Assembly: GCA_900540735.1 (NCBI GenBank)
Contig: UQHB01000011.1
Coordinates: 1 to 64,000, forward strand
Direction: 5' to 3'
DNA: 64,000 nt
Source of the DNA: an uncultured Megasphaera sp.
GTDB taxonomy: Bacteria; Bacillota; Negativicutes; Veillonellales; Megasphaeraceae
Under the pieces are notes generated by a model. The model was not told the origin of the DNA, did no database searches, and was given only the letters and a program-made list of their open reading frames with translations. The translations under genes were made by a program, and so were the position numbers. Below are positions 52,388-61,484 of the stretch, one piece after another. Numbering within the stretch: position 1 is the stretch's first letter; each line of letters opens with the position of its first letter.

Positions 52388-54070
52388 ATGGATAACGAAA
52401 TCACAAAGAATTTTATAGAAAACATTATCGACGAAGACAATGCGTCAAACAAATACGGGAAAAGAGTGCACACCCGTTTCCCACCGGAACCGAACGGCTA
52501 CCTCCATATTGGCCATGCCAAATCGATTTGCCTCAATTTTGGGATTGCCCAGAAGTACGGCGGTTTGACGAATCTCCGTTTTGATGACACCAATCCATCG
52601 AAAGAAAACGTTGAATACGTCAATTCCATTAAAGAAGACGTAAAATGGCTCGGCTTTACATGGGATGACCGTATGTTTTATACATCTGATTACTTCGACA
52701 CCATTTACAACTACGCTGTAAAATTGATAAAACTCGGCAAAGCCTATGTAGATGACCTCACAGGCGACCAAATCCGGGAATACCGCGGCACCTTTAATGA
52801 ACCGGGGAAAGAAAGCCCGTACCGCAACCGCAGTGTCGAAGAAAACTTACGCCTCTTTGAAGAAATGAAAGAAGGCAAATACGCTGACGGCGAAAAAGTA
52901 CTCCGTGCAAAAATCGACATGGCCAGCCCGAACATTAACATGCGCGACCCTGTCATTTATCGTATCGTCCATGCAGCACATCACCGGACAGGCGACAAAT
53001 GGTGCATTTATCCGATGTACGACTTTGCTCATCCTATTTCCGACGCAATCGAACGGATTACGCACTCTATTTGCACCCTCGAATTCGAAGACCATCGTCC
53101 CCTTTATAACTGGTGCCTCGAAGAATGGGAAGACCCAGAAGGCCAGAAACCGCGGCAGATTGAATTTGCACGCCTCAACATTACGAACATGGTCATGAGT
53201 AAACGCAAACTCCGCGTCCTCGTCGAAAAAGGCATCGTCAGCGGCTGGGATGACCCCCGTATGCCGACCATTGCCGGTATTCGCCGTCGTGGTTATACGC
53301 CCGAAGCTATTCGCGATTTCTGCGAACGCATTGGCGTTGCCAAAGCAGACAGCACGGTCGACGTATCGCTCCTGGAATACTGTATCCGCGAAGATTTAAA
53401 ATTAAAAGCACCGCGCCTGATGACCGTCATTGACCCACTGAAAATAGTCATTACGAACTACCCAGACGGCAAGACCGAAGCGTGCGTTGCCGACAACAAC
53501 CAAGAAAACGAAGCCATGGGCACGCGCGAAATGACCTTCAGCAAGACCATTTACATCGAAAAGAATGACTTCATGGAAGAACCAGTGAAGAAATTCTTCC
53601 GTCTCGCACCGGGCAAAGAAGTTCGCTTGAAATATGCATACATCATTAAATGCGAAGAAGTCATTAAAGACGCAGACGGCAACATTGTCGAATTGCACTG
53701 CACGTACGACCCGGAAACGAAGAGCGGCAGCGGCATCCATGCAGACCGCAAAGTCAAAGGAACCCTCCACTGGGTCAATGCCGAAGATGCTGTCGATGTA
53801 GAAACGCGCGTCTACGATTATCTCTTAAAGACAGAAGATAATGACGAAGCAGACAGCAAAGACTTCCTTGCGCAAATTAATCCGCACAGCCTCGATGTAT
53901 ACCACAGCAAAGGCGAAGCAGCTTTGAAAGACTACAAAGCTGGCGATAAATTCCAGTTCCTCCGCCAAGGCTATTTCGTCATCGACCCTGATACGACAGC
54001 CGACCACATGGTTGTCAATCGGATTGTAGGCCTTCGTGATACATGGGCTAAAATGCAAAAGAAAAAGTAA
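52388..54070 (+). CDS. glnS: Glutaminyl-tRNA synthetase
   Basis: A 560-residue class I synthetase. FPPEPNGYLHIGHAKS carries the HIGH motif and MVMSKRKLRVLV the KMSKS-like loop; the C-terminal beta-barrel anticodon domains are present. Length fits bacterial GlnRS. Most Firmicutes lack this enzyme and amidate Glu-tRNA-Gln instead, so its presence is a lineage marker. The start is ATG at 52388 after AAGGAGAG. Confidence 0.96.
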   Translation: MDNEITKNFIENIIDEDNASNKYGKRVHTRFPPEPNGYLHIGHAKSICLNFGIAQKYGGLTNLRFDDTNPSKENVEYVNSIKEDVKWLGFTWDDRMFYTSDYFDTIYNYAVKLIKLGKAYVDDLTGDQIREYRGTFNEPGKESPYRNRSVEENLRLFEEMKEGKYADGEKVLRAKIDMASPNINMRDPVIYRIVHAAHHRTGDKWCIYPMYDFAHPISDAIERITHSICTLEFEDHRPLYNWCLEEWEDPEGQKPRQIEFARLNITNMVMSKRKLRVLVEKGIVSGWDDPRMPTIAGIRRRGYTPEAIRDFCERIGVAKADSTVDVSLLEYCIREDLKLKAPRLMTVIDPLKIVITNYPDGKTEACVADNNQENEAMGTREMTFSKTIYIEKNDFMEEPVKKFFRLAPGKEVRLKYAYIIKCEEVIKDADGNIVELHCTYDPETKSGSGIHADRKVKGTLHWVNAEDAVDVETRVYDYLLKTEDNDEADSKDFLAQINPHSLDVYHSKGEAALKDYKAGDKFQFLRQGYFVIDPDTTADHMVVNRIVGLRDTWAKMQKKK

Positions 54071-54097
54071 AATTTTATGGTAATATAATATAAATAT

Positions 54098-54149
54098 AAG
54101 GACAGACTGTAGGAAATATTAGATTTTCCTGATAAGGTCTGTCCTTTTT
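54098..54149 (+). terminator. glnS terminator
   Basis: AAGGACAGAC (54098-54107) pairs with GTCTGTCCTT (54137-54146), with an inner AGGAAA/TTTCCT stem, then TTT. Confidence 0.88.
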
Positions 54150-54225
54150 CCGTTTTAGTTGCACCGCCATGGTGAACAAGGTATAATGAAGCCGTAAGCA
54201 TTACCAGAAAGGAGGAAAGTACTTG

Positions 54226-54501
54226 ATGAAAGGCGTAGATTCCAAAGGAATTCTATTGTGTATGGTCTTTTTAATTGTCGGTGGTATCTTAGGCGGTATC
54301 CTTGGCGATGTCTTAGAAGGCATGCCTATGTTCGGTAATGTTATGCCGCTCTTGTCACAGCACTATGAAATTTTTAATATCCAACACGTGAATATAAATC
54401 TGTACGTCATGGAAATCCAGTTCGGCATCCATGTGGCCCCAAATATATTGAGCATTATAGGTATTTTTTTAGCCTTGTTTATATTCCGTCATGTCAGGTA
54501 G
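54226..54501 (+). CDS. DUF4321 membrane protein
   Basis: A 91-residue protein with two hydrophobic segments (CMVFLIVGGILGGILGDVL and a C-terminal SIIGIFLALFIF). It matches the DUF4321 family commonly found just before maf in Firmicutes. Function unknown. ATG at 54226 is used here; TTG at 54223 is equally well placed after AAAGGAGG. Confidence 0.8.
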   Translation: MKGVDSKGILLCMVFLIVGGILGGILGDVLEGMPMFGNVMPLLSQHYEIFNIQHVNINLYVMEIQFGIHVAPNILSIIGIFLALFIFRHVR

Positions 54502-54513
54502 GAGGTAATTAGT

Positions 54514-55074
54514 TTGCTTATTTTAGCATCAGGCTCGCCGCGGCGGCGAGAATTATTGACACAAATCGACATTCCCTATATGGTCAACCCAAGTTCGTAT
54601 CGCGAAGAAGCACCGAAGAAAAAGGACCCGGAAAAATTCGTCGAAGCCCAGGCCGTAGGGAAAGCCAAGGATGTCGCTAGTAAATATCCGAAACAGTGGG
54701 TGCTCGGTGCCGATACGATTGTCGTCGTAGACAATAAAGTCTTAGGCAAACCGAAGAACGAAAAAGAAGCAAAAGACATGCTCCACGCCTTGTCTGATAA
54801 AAAACACTCCGTTCTGACAGCAGTAGCCTTAGTGAAAGACGATACAGTACGGACGAAAGTCGTCGAAACAAAGGTCTGGTTCCGCGATTTGAGCGATAAA
54901 GAAATCGATGCTTATGTCGCAACGGGTGAACCGCTCGACAAAGCCGGTGCTTATGGCATTCAAGGAAGAGCTGCAGCTTTTGTCGAAAAAATCAACGGTT
55001 CCTATACGAACGTCGTCGGCCTGCCTTTATCGCAGGTCTGCAAGATGCTGCGCAAAGCTAAGGTGGATTTATGA
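54514..55074 (+). CDS. maf: Maf nucleoside triphosphate pyrophosphatase
   Basis: A 186-residue Maf/Ham1-type house-cleaning pyrophosphatase acting on dTTP/UTP or modified nucleotides. LASGSPRRRELL is the phosphate loop and GADTIV the conserved acid motif; KAGAYGIQG is the C-terminal signature. Start is TTG at 54514 after AGGAGGTAA. Overlaps radC by four bases. Confidence 0.93.
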   Translation: MLILASGSPRRRELLTQIDIPYMVNPSSYREEAPKKKDPEKFVEAQAVGKAKDVASKYPKQWVLGADTIVVVDNKVLGKPKNEKEAKDMLHALSDKKHSVLTAVALVKDDTVRTKVVETKVWFRDLSDKEIDAYVATGEPLDKAGAYGIQGRAAAFVEKINGSYTNVVGLPLSQVCKMLRKAKVDL

Positions 55075-55760
55075 ATGTTCCCCTCCGTGAGTATACACGA
55101 CAAGATAAACCAAGAGAAAAATTCTTGCGCCACGGCCCGTCAGGCCTAAGTGACCACGAAATCTTAGCTATTTTGCTGCGTACAGGCGTGAAAGGGAAGT
55201 CCGTCCTCGACGTGTCACGCGAACTCTTGCGCGGCTTGCCGGGCGAAAACATTTACTACCTTAGTGAAACGAATACGAGCGACCTCTGTGCAGTCCGCGG
55301 TATTGGCCTCGATAAGGCCGTGACCATTGGTGCTGCTGTCGAGTTAGGGCGGCGCATTGCCCGGCAGCGGGTGAAACAAAAAGCACCGGATTTTAGCTCG
55401 CCTGAAGCAATCGCCGAATACGTCATGGAAGACATGCGCTTTTTGCCGCAAGAGTCGTTCTGCGCCGTCTATTTATCGACGAAGAATCAGCTCATTGCCC
55501 ATCAGACTTTGAGTGTGGGCACGCTCGACGCGAGCCTGGCTAAGGCACGGGACGTCTTTCGCTGGGCCTTGCGCTACAATGCGGCTTCTGTAGTCTTATT
55601 GCACAACCATCCGTCCGGCGACCCTGAGCCGAGCCGTGAAGACATTGCCGTGACCCAGCATATTGCCAGAGCCGGGGAAATTATGGAAATCCCGGTCCTT
55701 GACCATATCATCATTGGCGACGGCGTGTACGTCAGCCTATGTGAGCGCGGGTACATATAA
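55071..55760 (+). CDS. radC: RadC-family JAMM protein
   Basis: A 229-residue protein with an N-terminal helix-hairpin-helix region (CAVRGIGLDKAVTIGAAVELG) and a C-terminal JAMM/MPN+ metalloprotease-like domain. LLHNHPSGDPEPSRED provides the HxH and downstream Asp. The DNA-repair role once assigned is doubtful and the function is unknown. Coupled to maf by ATGA. Confidence 0.93.
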   Translation: MNVPLREYTRQDKPREKFLRHGPSGLSDHEILAILLRTGVKGKSVLDVSRELLRGLPGENIYYLSETNTSDLCAVRGIGLDKAVTIGAAVELGRRIARQRVKQKAPDFSSPEAIAEYVMEDMRFLPQESFCAVYLSTKNQLIAHQTLSVGTLDASLAKARDVFRWALRYNAASVVLLHNHPSGDPEPSREDIAVTQHIARAGEIMEIPVLDHIIIGDGVYVSLCERGYI

Positions 55761-55763
55761 TAG

Positions 55764-55812
55764 AGAAGAGTTATATAGCTATACGAATTTAGCAATATAA
55801 CTCTTCTTTTTA
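55764..55812 (+). terminator. maf-radC terminator
   Basis: AGAAGAGTTATAT (55764-55776) pairs with ATATAACTCTTCT (55795-55807), followed by TTTT. Confidence 0.85.
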
Positions 55813-55937
55813 CTTTTATTTTACTTATTAAAATGAGAACAACATTACAAAATAGACTGTCATAATATAATTTTATAGATATATAAATAATATAGATGGT
55901 CAATTTAAAAATTGTATTTGTGAAAGAAAATAAAAAT

Positions 55938-55963
55938 ATTTTTTTCTATATATAGAAAAAAAT
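55938..55963. promoter_or_regulatory. 26-bp perfect palindrome in the radC-feo gap
   Basis: ATTTTTTTCTATA followed directly by its inverse complement. It lies in an AT-rich 400-base gap (55761-56167) otherwise holding only the radC terminator, a GTG-started 17-codon frame at 55987-56040 with no clear support, and the feo promoter. Confidence 0.45.
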
Positions 55964-56057
55964 GTATAGTACCTACTAAAAAAGAGGTGTTCTATACGGA
56001 TTATAGAAATTTAAACGTTATAATTGAGGATTATTATTAAATTTTATAAAATGGGTA

Positions 56058-56086
56058 TTGACAGAGATTCTATATTTTTATATACT
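56058..56086 (+). promoter_or_regulatory. feo operon promoter
   Basis: TTGACA (56058-56063), exactly 17 bases, TATACT (56081-56086). Overlapping the expected start site is an inverted repeat AATGA-ACG-TCATT (56096-56108), a possible operator. Confidence 0.75.
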
Positions 56087-56167
56087 AAGCATGGTAATGA
56101 ACGTCATTCTCACGAGATGAAGGGATGTGTGAGTATTATTTACGGAGCGCGTAAAGGAGCGATGTAA

Positions 56168-56476
56168 ATGAGTGTCGTCATAGTTGGTGGAAATGATTGT
56201 ATGGTTTGCCGGTACAAAAATATTTGCAAAAAATATAAGTACAAGGCAAAAGTATTTACGCAAGTCCCGAGTGATTTCAAATCCAAAATCGGTTCGCCGG
56301 ACTTAGTGGTATTGTTCACTAGCACAGTGAGCCACAGTATGGTACGTTGTGCCTTGAAGGAAGCACAGCGCAAGAACGTCGAAGTCGTTCGTTCCCATAC
56401 GAGCAGCTCAAATGCGCTTAAGTGTATATTAGAAGATCGTGCGGAGCGTTGTCAGTGCGACAAAGCGGCTGAGTAA
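56168..56476 (+). CDS. DUF2325 domain protein
   Basis: A 102-residue protein that opens SVVIVGGNDCMVCRYKNIC and ends in a cysteine-bearing tail (CQCDKAAE). The Rossmann-like start and the DLVVLFTSTVSHSMV centre match the DUF2325 family, whose function is unknown. The cysteines at about 11, 14 and 20 could bind metal. It is first behind the feo promoter, and its stop codon sits in a terminator hairpin. Confidence 0.85.
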   Translation: MSVVIVGGNDCMVCRYKNICKKYKYKAKVFTQVPSDFKSKIGSPDLVVLFTSTVSHSMVRCALKEAQRKNVEVVRSHTSSSNALKCILEDRAERCQCDKAAE

Positions 56477-56486
56477 GCCGCTTTTT
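56462..56486 (+). terminator. Terminator/attenuator between DUF2325 gene and feoA
   Basis: AAAGCGGCT (56462-56470) pairs with AGCCGCTTT (56476-56484) around GAGTA, followed by TT. The stop codon of the DUF2325 gene is in the loop and stem, so translation could modulate folding. Confidence 0.7.
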
Positions 56487-56532
56487 GGCATGAACAATCC
56501 GCATGAAGTAACAAGGAAGGGGAGGTAGTACG

Positions 56533-56769
56533 ATGAGTCAAATCGTCAAGTTGGCAACCATGAAAGACGGCCAGAAAGGCATTGTCGAAGCTGTTGAAGG
56601 CCACGGCAATATCCAGCACCGTCTCGTGGATATGGGTGTCGTAAAAGGATCCCATATTTCTGTCATCAAACGGGCACCATTGGGCGACCCAATCGAAGTA
56701 AAAGTCAAAGGTACTGAATTGGCTTTGAGAAAGGCTGAAGCAGCTATGATTAGTGTAGCTGTCGATTAA
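56533..56769 (+). CDS. feoA: Ferrous iron transport protein FeoA
   Basis: A 78-residue SH3-like protein required with FeoB. HRLVDMGVVKGSHISVIKRAPLGDP is covered by two adjacent conserved blocks, and the C-terminus ALRKAEAAMI is typical. Strong GGGGAGG before the ATG. Sixteen bases before feoB. Confidence 0.95.
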   Translation: MSQIVKLATMKDGQKGIVEAVEGHGNIQHRLVDMGVVKGSHISVIKRAPLGDPIEVKVKGTELALRKAEAAMISVAVD

Positions 56770-56785
56770 GGGGGAAATAGTAGTC

Positions 56786-59179
56786 ATGGATAATGCAGGA
56801 GAAATGAAGATTGCCTTAGCCGGCAACCCTAACTGCGGTAAGACGACAATTTTTAACAACATTACAGGTGCTAAACAGCACGTCGGTAACTATCCTGGTG
56901 TTACTGTTGAAAAAAAGGAAGGCCATACGAAATATGAAGGTAAAGAACTTCTTTTCGTTGACTTACCAGGTACGTACAGCTTAACAGCTCGTTCGCTCGA
57001 TGAAGTTGTTGCTCGAAACGTTATTATTAATGAAAAACCGGACATCATCGTAAATGTTTTGGACGCATCCAACCTCGAACGTAACTTGTACTTAGCTGCA
57101 CAGCTCGTAGAATTAGGCCGTCCTATGGTCATTGCCCTGAACATGATGGATATTGCTGAACGTATGGGCATTAAAATTGACCTCAAAAAATTGGGCGAAC
57201 AATTAGGTGCTGTCGTTGTTCCTTTAGTTGGTAGTAAAAACATTGGTACGAAAGAATTACTCGATGTTATCGTCAACGAAGAAAAAACGAAGAACTTAGT
57301 CAATGCAAAAGTTGACTACGGCGCAGAAGTAGAACCTTCCATCGCTACTTTAACAGACGCTATTAACAAAACGGGCATCATTAACTACCCGACTCGTTGG
57401 CTCGCTGTTAAATTACTCGAAAACGACGTCGATGTCGTAAGTAAAGTAAAAGCTATGGACGGTACCCAGAAAATTTTGGAACTTGCTTCTTCCATGCGTG
57501 ATTCCTTAAAAGACAAAATCGATTTGGACTTCTATTTTGCTGAATGTCGCTACAAATTCGCAACGGCTTCGTTCAACGCAGCTATCATTGCTCGCGGCAC
57601 AAGCGATACGTTGTCCGATAAAATCGACCGCGTCCTCACGAACCATTGGCTCGGTATTCCCATTTTCTTAGTCCTCATGTGGGTAATGTTCAACGCCGTC
57701 ATTACGCTCGGTGCATATCCGCAGGACTGGTTAGATGCCGGCTTCGGTATGTTAAGTGATTTCTTAAATGATGCGATTACAGACGATACCCTTCGTTCCT
57801 TGCTCGTCGATGGCGTTATCGGCGGTGTTGGTTCGGTCCTCAGTTTCGTACCGTTAATCGTTCTCTTATACTTGTTCATTTCCTTACTCGAAGATACTGG
57901 TTACATGGCTCGTGCAGCATTCTTAATCGACCGTGCCATGAGAGCATTGGGCTTACATGGTAAATCCTTTATCCCGATGATTCTCGGCTTTGGTTGTAAC
58001 GTACCGGGCATCATGGCTGCTCGTACGTTGGATAACCCCCGTGACCGTATGGCGACGATTCTCGCTTGCCCGTTCATGAGCTGCGGCGCTCGTCTCCCGG
58101 TTTACACGTTGTTAATCGCTGCATTCTTCGGTGATTCTGGTTATGCTGGTACATTGCTCTTCGCTATGTACTTACTCGGTATTATCGTTGCTGTTGCTGT
58201 TGCCCTTGCATTACGTCATACAGTATTCAAAGGCGAACAGGAACCGTTCGTTATGGAAATGCCGCCGTACCACATTCCGACCATCAAAGGTGTTTTGATG
58301 CACATGTGGGAACGTGCTGTATTGTACCTCAAAAAAGCTGGTACCTTCATCCTTGGCGCATCCATCATCGTATGGTGGTTAACATCCTACCCGATGGACG
58401 TTGATTACTCCAAAGATTATGATGCTGCTAAAGAACAAGTTGAACAGCAAATGGATGCTAAACAGTCTGAAATCCTTCAGTCCTATGGCATCGCTAGTGG
58501 TTCTTTAGATGACAGCGGCGACATCAAAGCTATGTATGATGACATGGTTGCTGCTGCTGACGCTGCTGCTGAAAATGCAGACGAAGATACAGAAGTATCT
58601 GACGTTGAAGAAGCTAAACAAGTTGAAGAAGATAAACCGCAGTATCCTGATGCTTTCGAAGATTTGAAAGCGAAAGACCCGGATAACTACGCAAAAGCAT
58701 TACCGCTCTTTGATGCTAAAACAGAAGCTGACGACGCATCGAGCAAACTCGATGACGAACAGAACGCTGAAAAAATTTCCCAGTCCTATGCTTCCTCAGT
58801 TGGTCACTTCATCCAACCAGTACTTGCACCGCTCGGCTTTGACTGGAAGATTGGCGTAGGTATCATTGCCTGCACCGCTGCAAAAGAAACGGTTATTTCT
58901 ACATTAGCTACTATCTACTCTGTAGAAGCTGATGATGCTAACCAGGCTCCGCTCGTTGAATACTTGGCTCAAGACCCGGACTTCAACTCGGCAGTTGCTC
59001 TTTCCTTGATGGTCTTCATGTTACTCTACATGCCTTGCGTCGCTGCAATGGCTGTTATCAAACGTGAAACGAACTCCTGGAAATGGTTACTCGTTGCCGA
59101 TGCTAACAGCTTGGTAATTGCTTATGTATTCGCATTCGTTGTATACCGTGTAGCTCTCGCTATGGGGTTAGGTGCATAA
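56786..59179 (+). CDS. feoB: Ferrous iron transporter FeoB
   Basis: A 797-residue membrane protein importing Fe(II). The N-terminal G domain has GNPNCGKTT (G1), DLPGTYS (G3) and LNMMD (G4). The membrane domain contains the Gate motif SCGARLPVYTLL with its cysteine, and GFGCNVPGIMAAR. Between residues about 540 and 670 is a long hydrophilic insertion rich in Asp, Glu and Ala, much larger than the usual loop there. Codon bias indicates high expression. AT the 3' side it is followed by a FeoB-associated small protein. Confidence 0.96.
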   Translation: MDNAGEMKIALAGNPNCGKTTIFNNITGAKQHVGNYPGVTVEKKEGHTKYEGKELLFVDLPGTYSLTARSLDEVVARNVIINEKPDIIVNVLDASNLERNLYLAAQLVELGRPMVIALNMMDIAERMGIKIDLKKLGEQLGAVVVPLVGSKNIGTKELLDVIVNEEKTKNLVNAKVDYGAEVEPSIATLTDAINKTGIINYPTRWLAVKLLENDVDVVSKVKAMDGTQKILELASSMRDSLKDKIDLDFYFAECRYKFATASFNAAIIARGTSDTLSDKIDRVLTNHWLGIPIFLVLMWVMFNAVITLGAYPQDWLDAGFGMLSDFLNDAITDDTLRSLLVDGVIGGVGSVLSFVPLIVLLYLFISLLEDTGYMARAAFLIDRAMRALGLHGKSFIPMILGFGCNVPGIMAARTLDNPRDRMATILACPFMSCGARLPVYTLLIAAFFGDSGYAGTLLFAMYLLGIIVAVAVALALRHTVFKGEQEPFVMEMPPYHIPTIKGVLMHMWERAVLYLKKAGTFILGASIIVWWLTSYPMDVDYSKDYDAAKEQVEQQMDAKQSEILQSYGIASGSLDDSGDIKAMYDDMVAAADAAAENADEDTEVSDVEEAKQVEEDKPQYPDAFEDLKAKDPDNYAKALPLFDAKTEADDASSKLDDEQNAEKISQSYASSVGHFIQPVLAPLGFDWKIGVGIIACTAAKETVISTLATIYSVEADDANQAPLVEYLAQDPDFNSAVALSLMVFMLLYMPCVAAMAVIKRETNSWKWLLVADANSLVIAYVFAFVVYRVALAMGLGA

Positions 59180-59221
59180 GCAATATAGTTTGACGAATCT
59201 GGTGTAAAGGAGGTAGTTATT

Positions 59222-59488
59222 ATGCCATCAACTCCAGGTCAATGGATTGTTGCTTTAGTTGTACTTTGTGCTGTTGCGTACTTTGGCCGTCACATTTATG
59301 GTCTCTTCAAAGGGACTGCTAGTTGTTGCGGCGGCAGCAAGGATAATGGCAAGAAACATAGCAATACGAAGGAATTCGTTTGCAATGGTAAATGCTCTGC
59401 TTGCTCCGAAGAAGAAGCTGAAAAACGCTTAGGTATTACGTACCGTAAGGTAGATAAATCAGAACTGCCTTCTGGTCAGAAACAATAA
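59222..59488 (+). CDS. FeoB-associated Cys-rich membrane protein
   Basis: An 88-residue protein with one N-terminal transmembrane helix (WIVALVVLCAVAYFG), a CCGG turn and the CNGKCSACSEEEAEKR segment. This layout marks the FeoB-associated Cys-rich family found after feoB in many Firmicutes; its role in iron uptake is unproven. AAAGGAGG before the ATG. Confidence 0.88.
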   Translation: MPSTPGQWIVALVVLCAVAYFGRHIYGLFKGTASCCGGSKDNGKKHSNTKEFVCNGKCSACSEEEAEKRLGITYRKVDKSELPSGQKQ

Positions 59489-59502
59489 TTCACAAATAAT
59501 GG

Positions 59503-59535
59503 AAACGGCCTTAGCCTTTGGGGTAAGGCCGTTTT
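59503..59535 (+). terminator. feo operon terminator
   Basis: AAACGGCCTTA (59503-59513) pairs with TAAGGCCGTTT (59524-59534), then T. Confidence 0.9.
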
Positions 59536-59587
59536 TATATCTTCTTGTAAGAGCAGCGTAAATTCTCGAGAAGTAGCAATTCTATTA

Positions 59588-59616
59588 TTGCGTAATAATT
59601 ACTCTCATGATACACT
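59588..59616 (+). promoter_or_regulatory. Possible etfBA promoter
   Basis: TTGCGT (59588-59593), 17 bases, TACACT (59611-59616), 50 bases before the etfB start. Confidence 0.45.
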
Positions 59617-59666
59617 ATACAATAGTGGTATATGTTTAATATACAAATACATAAGGAGGTTTGTGT

Positions 59667-60452
59667 ATGAATATTGTAGTATTGGTAAAACAAGTACCGG
59701 CCATTTCAGACATTAAAATTGATGCAAAAGAAGGCAATTTAGTTCGTGTTGGTGCACCGTCTAAATTGAATCCTGTAGATATGAATGCCATTGAAGCGGC
59801 TCTGGCTGTAAAAGATGCTGTCGGTGGTACAATTACAATCATCACCATGGGCCCGGCTACGGCTGGCGAAGTCATGCGTGAAGGGATTGCTATTGGTGTA
59901 GATAAAGGGGTCCTCGTTTCGGACGAACGCATGGCAGGTTCCGATACGCTGGCAACAGGCAAAATCTTGTCAAAAGCTATTGAAACCCTCGGTGGTGCAG
60001 ACCTCGTCTTCACAGGCAAACGTTCTACTGATGGTGACACGGGCCAGATTCCGCCGGCTCTTGCTCAGTACTTAGGGTTCTCCCTCGCATCCAATGCCGA
60101 TTCTGTCGAAGCTACAGACGGTGTCATCAAAATTACGCGGAAAAACAACAACGGCCTCGAAACGGTCGAAGTACCTGTTCCGGCAGTTGTTTCCGTTACA
60201 GAAGATGCAAACACACCGCGCAGTGCCCGTATTAAAGGCAAAATGGCTGCGAAAAAAGCTGTCTTTGACGTCTTAAAAGCAGAAGACCTTGGTCTTACAG
60301 CAGAAGAAGTCGGCAAAGCTGGCTCTGCTACAGAAGTTACGAAATTATTTGCTCCTGAACCGCATCCGACTGGCACCATGATTGAAGGTGCTACTGTTTC
60401 GGAAGCCGTTACCAAACTTGTCGCTGAATTACACGACAAGAACGTATTATAA
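59667..60452 (+). CDS. etfB: Electron transfer flavoprotein beta subunit
   Basis: A 261-residue subunit of the FAD/AMP-binding heterodimer. VVLVKQVPAISDIKID at the start, the GPATAGEVMREGIAIGVDKG region and GKRSTDGDTGQIPPALAQYLG (two blocks) are EtfB signatures. Such Etfs bring electrons to acyl-CoA dehydrogenases, and some bifurcate. ATG at 59667 follows AAGGAGG. No acyl-CoA dehydrogenase gene is adjacent. Confidence 0.96.
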   Translation: MNIVVLVKQVPAISDIKIDAKEGNLVRVGAPSKLNPVDMNAIEAALAVKDAVGGTITIITMGPATAGEVMREGIAIGVDKGVLVSDERMAGSDTLATGKILSKAIETLGGADLVFTGKRSTDGDTGQIPPALAQYLGFSLASNADSVEATDGVIKITRKNNNGLETVEVPVPAVVSVTEDANTPRSARIKGKMAAKKAVFDVLKAEDLGLTAEEVGKAGSATEVTKLFAPEPHPTGTMIEGATVSEAVTKLVAELHDKNVL

Positions 60453-60467
60453 GGGAGGAGGAGCAAC

Positions 60468-61469
60468 ATGGAACTGAAAAACAGCGTATTAGTATATATT
60501 GAACTCCATGACGGTGCCATTAGCCCCGTTAGCATTGAATTATTAGGGAAAGGCAGAAAACTTGCTGATTCCCATAACCATGCCTTAGTCGGTCTCGTCA
60601 TCGGCGAAGGTGCAAAAGATAAAGCACAAGAAGTCATCTCCTACGGTGCAGATGCTGTCATCGTTGCTACGAACAGCACCTTGAACGCTTTCGATTCTGC
60701 TCTCTACACACAGGCTGCTGCAGGAGTCATTAAAAAATATGAACCGAACGCAGTCCTCATTAGCGGCACTAACGATGGCCGTGACTTAGGCGGTCGTCTT
60801 TCTGCAGCATTGCAGGTTGGCCTCGTAGCAGACTGCATTGACGTACACTACGACAGCAAAGAAAACGAAACATTGACTTGGATTCGCCCGGCATACACAG
60901 GCAAACTCTTCGTCAAAATCGTAACGACTACATTCCCGCAGCTCGGCACAGTTGCCCAGGGCATTTTCGCTCGTCCTGCTAGTGATGCAAACCGCACTGG
61001 CGAAGTCATTACAGAAGAAGTGGCTTTAGGCGACGCAAAAGCTACGCAGAAAGTAACGGGCTTTACAGAAGTTCCGCCCACAGCTGCACAGCTTACACTC
61101 GATTCGGATTTCGTCATTGGCTGCGGCCGCGGCGTTGGTGACGAAGAAGGCATGAAAAAAGTCCAAGAATTTGCCGCTAAAGTTGGTGCTGGTTTTGGCG
61201 TCACGAAACCGCTCGTCGACAAAGCTTGGGTTGGTCATGAACTCCAAATCGGGATTACTGGCAAGAAGATTGCGCCGAAAGTCTACATTGCCTTAGGTAT
61301 TTCCGGTGCGATTCAGCATAAACTGGGCATTCAAGACGCAGAATACATCATTGCTGTCAACAAAGACCCAGACGCTCCGATTTTCAAATTCGCGCACTAC
61401 GGTATTGTTGGCGATTTGTTTGAAGCATTACCGGTTCTTGAAGAAGAACTCAAAAAATTGAAACACTAA
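60468..61469 (+). CDS. etfA: Electron transfer flavoprotein alpha subunit
   Basis: A 333-residue partner of EtfB. The C-terminal FAD domain carries VIGCGRGVGDEEGM, KPLVDKAWVGHELQIGITG (adjacent) and the SGAIQHKLGIQDAEYIIAVN signature. GGGAGGAGG precedes the ATG. The 15-base gap to etfB indicates one operon, closed by a terminator. Confidence 0.96.
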   Translation: MELKNSVLVYIELHDGAISPVSIELLGKGRKLADSHNHALVGLVIGEGAKDKAQEVISYGADAVIVATNSTLNAFDSALYTQAAAGVIKKYEPNAVLISGTNDGRDLGGRLSAALQVGLVADCIDVHYDSKENETLTWIRPAYTGKLFVKIVTTTFPQLGTVAQGIFARPASDANRTGEVITEEVALGDAKATQKVTGFTEVPPTAAQLTLDSDFVIGCGRGVGDEEGMKKVQEFAAKVGAGFGVTKPLVDKAWVGHELQIGITGKKIAPKVYIALGISGAIQHKLGIQDAEYIIAVNKDPDAPIFKFAHYGIVGDLFEALPVLEEELKKLKH

Positions 61470-61484
61470 GCCCTTTAAGGCAGC

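Noticed and set aside
55987..56040. A 17-codon GTG-started leader ORF upstream of feo
   Set aside because: It lies upstream of the predicted feo promoter, and neither the promoter nor the ribosome site for it is convincing.
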